Positions 32,381-35,319 of a stretch of 35,319 nt of DNA are shown here, piece by piece. The position numbers and the translations under genes were made by a program. The stretch is taken from contig JBQDFP010000020.1 of NCBI GenBank assembly GCA_052085365.1, positions 1-35,319 of the forward strand. The letters are read 5' to 3'. Below the pieces are notes generated by a model, which saw only the letters and a list, made by a program, of their open reading frames with translations, was not told where the DNA came from and ran no database searches. How positions within the stretch are numbered: the stretch's first letter is position 1; each line of letters opens with the position of its first letter. This stretch comes from Canibacter sp052085365. Lineage in GTDB: Bacteria; Actinomycetota; Actinomycetes; Actinomycetales; Microbacteriaceae.

Positions 32381-33141
32381 TGGCGACCCTTCTGTCGCTT
32401 GTTCAAAATCAAGCATATGCCACCAAAGATAATCGTCCAGGCGAGCACGTTCACGACTGCGTACCAAATGGGGTCTTGAGTGAAGTACGGTTCGCTCAAA
32501 ATAACTTGGTAGCCGTCGCTGACTGGATAGCGTGCGAGCGAGACTGACCCATACATCGGAGTGAACCGTGCGAAGCCGAGGAGCGCCTCGGGTAGCGGCA
32601 TGAACGCATTGCCTGCAAAGGCGATAATCACGAGCGCAGATGATGAGATTCCTACGGCAGAGTCCGACTTAAACAGTTGCCCAAAAATCATTCCGTACAG
32701 TCCGAATGGGAGCGCTACGAGCACGGAAAGCAGGAAGCTCGTGATCCACGCACCAAGTTCCATAGTTGATGTGGTGAGTAGGCCCGTGATGAACACTGCG
32801 GCGACCGGGAGCACTGCTCGAAATAAAATAATGAATGACTGTGACCATAGGAGTTTTGTCGGGGTGATCGGTGTGAGTGCGATCTGACGCCCCCAACCGG
32901 TGGTTTGCTCAATAACTGTCATGCCGACCGTGGAACATGCTGCGATGACACCGCCGTATACGGCCATGCCGATCATCACGTATGACGATGCATTACCGTG
33001 GGCCATCTGTTGATCGCCGTAATCCTGCAGGGCGCCAAAGAGCAGAAAGAACAAGATTGGTAACAGGATCGAAAAGAACAGGTTTGTCCAGTCCAAGAAA
33101 AGCCGTTTGAGATTGAGTGCGGTGAATGTAGCAAGAGACAT
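32377..33141 (-). CDS. ABC-2 type transporter permease
   Basis: The product has 254 residues with six membrane helices in the ABC-2 pattern. The N-terminal TNLFFSILLPILFFLLFGAL is followed by a cytoplasmic segment, and the fifth region has NAFMPLPEALLGFARFTPM with YPVSDGYQVIL. Such permeases pair with a single-domain ATPase to export lipids, peptides or drugs. AAGGAG precedes the ATG by about 6 nt. It lies 34 bp after the ATPase gene and is coupled to the kinase by a GTGA overlap. Confidence 0.9.
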   Translation of the reverse strand: MSLATFTALNLKRLFLDWTNLFFSILLPILFFLLFGALQDYGDQQMAHGNASSYVMIGMAVYGGVIAACSTVGMTVIEQTTGWGRQIALTPITPTKLLWSQSFIILFRAVLPVAAVFITGLLTTSTMELGAWITSFLLSVLVALPFGLYGMIFGQLFKSDSAVGISSSALVIIAFAGNAFMPLPEALLGFARFTPMYGSVSLARYPVSDGYQVILSEPYFTQDPIWYAVVNVLAWTIIFGGICLILNKRQKGRQ

Positions 33142-33175
33142 ACTGTGCTCCTTAAAAATTGTGGGTGGATCGCGT

Positions 33176-34114
33176 TTACGAGGCGCTCACGGCCGCGTCG
33201 CTTGTTGCTTCTGATGGTTCAGCGGTGAGCGCAGTGAATGCGTCATCCAGGGACGCTCGGGTAATCGTGACGTCAGTCGAACTAGTTTCTGTGAGCAGGA
33301 ACCGTGCTAGGGAATCTGAGTCGGAGGTGACGAACGTTGTTCGGTCACCGTGCCGTTCGATGTGCGAGATACCGTTTGGTAGTGAGTTGACGCTGAGGTC
33401 ACCCGGAACGACAGCGGAGACCCGTGTTGCGGTCGCTTGACGCTGCACTTCGTCCACAGAACCATCGGCAACGACCGTTCCAAGGTTCATCAGAACGATA
33501 CGTTCTGCGAAATTTTGGGCTTCTTCGAGATAGTGCGTCGCGAAGATAATGGTTGTTCCCCGTTCAGCCTGAATTTGCATCGAAGCCCAAAAGTCACGTC
33601 GAGCGTTCGGGTCCATGCCCGAGGTGGGTTCGTCAAGAATCAACAGATCGGGTGAACCTAAAATTGCCAGGGCGTGCCTGAGCCGTTGCTGCTCGCCGCC
33701 CGAGCACCGTTTTACGCGACGTCTCGCGAGGCTCACGAGGTTCGTCTCTTCGAGTACTTCATCGATGTTTCGGTGCTTAGGGAACGTTGATGCAACCATA
33801 CGAATCGTGTCGAGCACGGTCAGGTCAGGAAGGAGGCCCCCGGTTTGTAGCACTGCGCCGACGAGTGACTTATTGACCGCTGCGGTGGGGGACTCATGAA
33901 ACGCTTTGACCGTGCCAGATGTTGGCTGTGTCAGTCCCAGGATCATGTCAATCAGGGTGGTTTTGCCAGCACCGTTTGGCCCCAGCAATGCCACAATCTC
34001 ACCTGGCTTGATCGAGAATGACACGTCGCGTACCGCGTGTAGCTTGCCCGAAGGGGAATGCGGTGCGGAGAACGTCTTAGTGACTTGTTCGATGGTGCAT
34101 GCTGTTGTATTCAT
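33176..34114 (-). CDS. ABC transporter ATPase of the ABC-2 exporter
   Basis: The product has 312 residues. Walker A is LLGPNGAGKTTLIDM, the Q-loop region is AVLQTGGLLPDL, the signature is CSGGEQQRLRHALA (Cys in place of the usual Leu), Walker B is LLILDEPTSGMDP and the H-loop is IFATHYLEEA. The C-terminal ~90 residues are the extra regulatory domain common in drug/lipid exporters. The ATG at 34114 is preferred; a TTG at 34135 is a possible earlier start. It is the first gene of the exporter/two-component operon. Confidence 0.93.
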   Translation of the reverse strand: MNTTACTIEQVTKTFSAPHSPSGKLHAVRDVSFSIKPGEIVALLGPNGAGKTTLIDMILGLTQPTSGTVKAFHESPTAAVNKSLVGAVLQTGGLLPDLTVLDTIRMVASTFPKHRNIDEVLEETNLVSLARRRVKRCSGGEQQRLRHALAILGSPDLLILDEPTSGMDPNARRDFWASMQIQAERGTTIIFATHYLEEAQNFAERIVLMNLGTVVADGSVDEVQRQATATRVSAVVPGDLSVNSLPNGISHIERHGDRTTFVTSDSDSLARFLLTETSSTDVTITRASLDDAFTALTAEPSEATSDAAVSAS

Positions 34115-34214
34115 AGTTACAGAATTCCAGCGCAACCGCGTCGGTACATACGGGTACTGTCACGAGTTCGGGGTGACAAATGTCATGACCTCATTCAGGC
34201 GGTAACATGGTGGG
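34115..34214. promoter_or_regulatory. Divergent region with inverted repeats, exporter operon / ychF
   Basis: TGTCAC-N9-GTGACA (34158-34178) is followed by the 8-bp palindrome GTCATGAC (34182-34189). These dyads are candidate sites for the LuxR-type response regulator of the operon. TAACAT at 34203-34208 is the ychF -10. Confidence 0.5.
34203..34208 (+). promoter_or_regulatory. -10 box TAACAT, leaderless GTG start of ychF
   Basis: TAACAT is followed by GGTGGG (6 nt) and the GTG at 34215. Confidence 0.55.
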
Positions 34215-35288
34215 GTGGCACTTACTATTGGAATCGTCGGCCTCCCAAACGTCGGCAAGTCAACTCTGTTTAACGCACTCACCCGCAACCAGGTTCTCGC
34301 AGCGAACTATCCGTTCGCGACCATTGAACCGAACGTTGGTGTGGTGAACTTACCTGATAAACGGCTTCATACACTCGCTGACATTTTTGGTTCAGAACGC
34401 ATACTTCCGGCACCCGTTTCATTCGTCGACATCGCCGGTATCGTTCGAGGTGCGAGCGAAGGCGAGGGACTCGGTAACCAGTTCCTCGCGAATATCCGCG
34501 AGGCGGATGCGATTGCGCAGGTGGTGCGCGGCTTCGACGACAGCGACGTGGTTCATGTTGATGGAAAGGTCGACCCGGCAAGCGACATGGAGACGATCAA
34601 TACCGAATTGATCATTGCCGATATGCAGACGCTGGACAAAGCAATTGTCCGTTTCGAAAAAGAAGTGAAGTCGAAAAAGCTTGACCCGAGTGTGCTCAGC
34701 ACCGCAAAGGCAGCTGTTGAAGCGCTCGATAAGGGCACGCTGCTCTCAGCTGCGGGAATTGATCTTGAACCGATTAAAGACCTGGGTCTTCTCACTGCGA
34801 AACCATTCCTGTTCGTGTTTAACGTTGACGAAGCTGTGCTCGGTGACAAACAAAAACTCGACGAGTTGGCAGCACTCGTGGCGCCCACGAAAGCGATTTT
34901 CTTGGATGCGAAACTCGAAAGCGAACTGATTGAGCTCGATGACGAAGACGCAGCCGAGATGCTCGAAGCTACCGGGCAGGAAGAAAGCGGTCTTGACCAG
35001 TTGGCTCGCGTCGGGTTTGAAACACTCGGTTTGCAAACCTATCTGACCGCTGGCCCGAAAGAAGCTCGAGCCTGGACGATCGGTAAAGGCTGGAAGGCAC
35101 CACAGGCGGCCGGCGTGATCCACACTGATTTCGAAAAAGGCTTTATTAAAGCAGAAGTCATTTCGTTCGACGATCTCGTTGAAACTGGTTCAGTTGCTGA
35201 CGCCCGTTCCAAAGGCAAAGCGCGTATGGAAGGCAAAGAATACGTCATGCAAGACGGTGATGTAGTGGAATTTAGATTCAACGTCTAG
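34215..35288 (+). CDS. ychF: Ribosome-binding ATPase YchF/OLA1
   Basis: The product has 357 residues, complete. The P-loop is GIVGLPNVGKSTLFNALT, switch regions are NYPFATIEPNVGVV and FVDIAGIVRGASEGEGLGNQ, and the base-specificity motif is FNVDE (NxxE) in place of the GTPase NKxD, which explains ATP preference. A helical coiled-coil domain sits in the middle and a TGS domain at the end (LQTYLTAGPKEARAWTI to GDVVEFRF). YchF binds ribosomes and affects stress responses and translation initiation at leaderless mRNAs. The GTG start lies 6 nt after TAACAT. Confidence 0.97.
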   Translation: MALTIGIVGLPNVGKSTLFNALTRNQVLAANYPFATIEPNVGVVNLPDKRLHTLADIFGSERILPAPVSFVDIAGIVRGASEGEGLGNQFLANIREADAIAQVVRGFDDSDVVHVDGKVDPASDMETINTELIIADMQTLDKAIVRFEKEVKSKKLDPSVLSTAKAAVEALDKGTLLSAAGIDLEPIKDLGLLTAKPFLFVFNVDEAVLGDKQKLDELAALVAPTKAIFLDAKLESELIELDDEDAAEMLEATGQEESGLDQLARVGFETLGLQTYLTAGPKEARAWTIGKGWKAPQAAGVIHTDFEKGFIKAEVISFDDLVETGSVADARSKGKARMEGKEYVMQDGDVVEFRFNV

Positions 35289-35319
35289 TCGGCTCGCGAG
35301 CTCGCCGGCTACCAGCCGC
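35289..35319. other. Window edge after ychF
   Basis: A GC-rich stretch contains the palindrome GCTCGCGAGC (35292-35301). It may be part of a ychF terminator that continues outside the window. Confidence 0.3.

Noticed and set aside
32381..32467. Longer histidine kinase start inside the permease gene
   Set aside because: The GTG at 32380 has an RBS and a GTGA overlap; the extension is only the shadow of permease coding sequence.
1..35319. CRISPR arrays, tRNA/rRNA genes, insertion sequences, prophage
   Set aside because: No regularly spaced repeats, cloverleaf-like sequences, transposase motifs or terminal inverted repeats were seen by eye. A tRNAscan or ISfinder search would be the decisive check.

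Overview
The window is a compact, almost fully coding stretch of a mycothiol-producing actinobacterium. The evidence is mycothiol S-conjugate amidase (mca), the actinobacterial families DUF4307 and DUF4245, a PIN-PhoH fusion, a short Z-isoprenyl diphosphate synthase, and many GTG and leaderless starts. Gene order and moderate G+C (roughly mid-50s % by eye) suggest Microbacteriaceae or a close relative; the genus cannot be fixed from the sequence. No tRNA, rRNA, insertion sequence, prophage or CRISPR array was found. No gene-free stretch exceeds 300 bp; the longest is 16265-16539.

Layout. 1-6115 holds the 3' end of ilvA, greA and a DUF4307 gene on the minus strand, then mca, a small membrane protein, recQ, a hemolysin III-family gene and a Z-isoprenyl diphosphate synthase. 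Apart from ilvA and recQ this follows the known M. tuberculosis Rv1080c-Rv1086 order. 6170-16264 looks like an accessory block: a lysE/lysG exporter-regulator pair, an SDR, an MTA/SAH-deaminase-like amidohydrolase, and a minus-strand operon mtnA - BmpA-type lipoprotein - ABC ATPase - two permeases - DUF985 cupin. 16540-25533 returns to core genes: PIN-PhoH, an acyl-CoA dehydrogenase, fumC, beta-carbonic anhydrase, DUF4245, xseB, xseA, a small alarmone synthetase and aroD. 25559-28559 holds a membrane protein, class II aldolase (fba) and the divergent class II fructose bisphosphatase (glpX). 28566-34114 is all minus strand: rmuC, a DEDDh exonuclease, and an ABC-2 exporter translationally coupled to a DesK/DesR-type two-component system. 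The window ends with ychF.

How genes work together. The mtnA operon plus the convergent deaminase look like an uptake and salvage route for methylthioadenosine or 5'-deoxynucleosides. The fba/glpX pair sets glycolytic versus gluconeogenic flux from one divergent promoter region. The ABC-2/HK/RR set is a stress-sensing exporter module. Two signals stand out beyond the gene list. Eleven genes have a TANNNT -10 box placed so that transcription would begin at the start codon (leaderless mRNAs). A near-perfect intrinsic terminator lies inside the phoH reading frame, between the PIN and ATPase domains.
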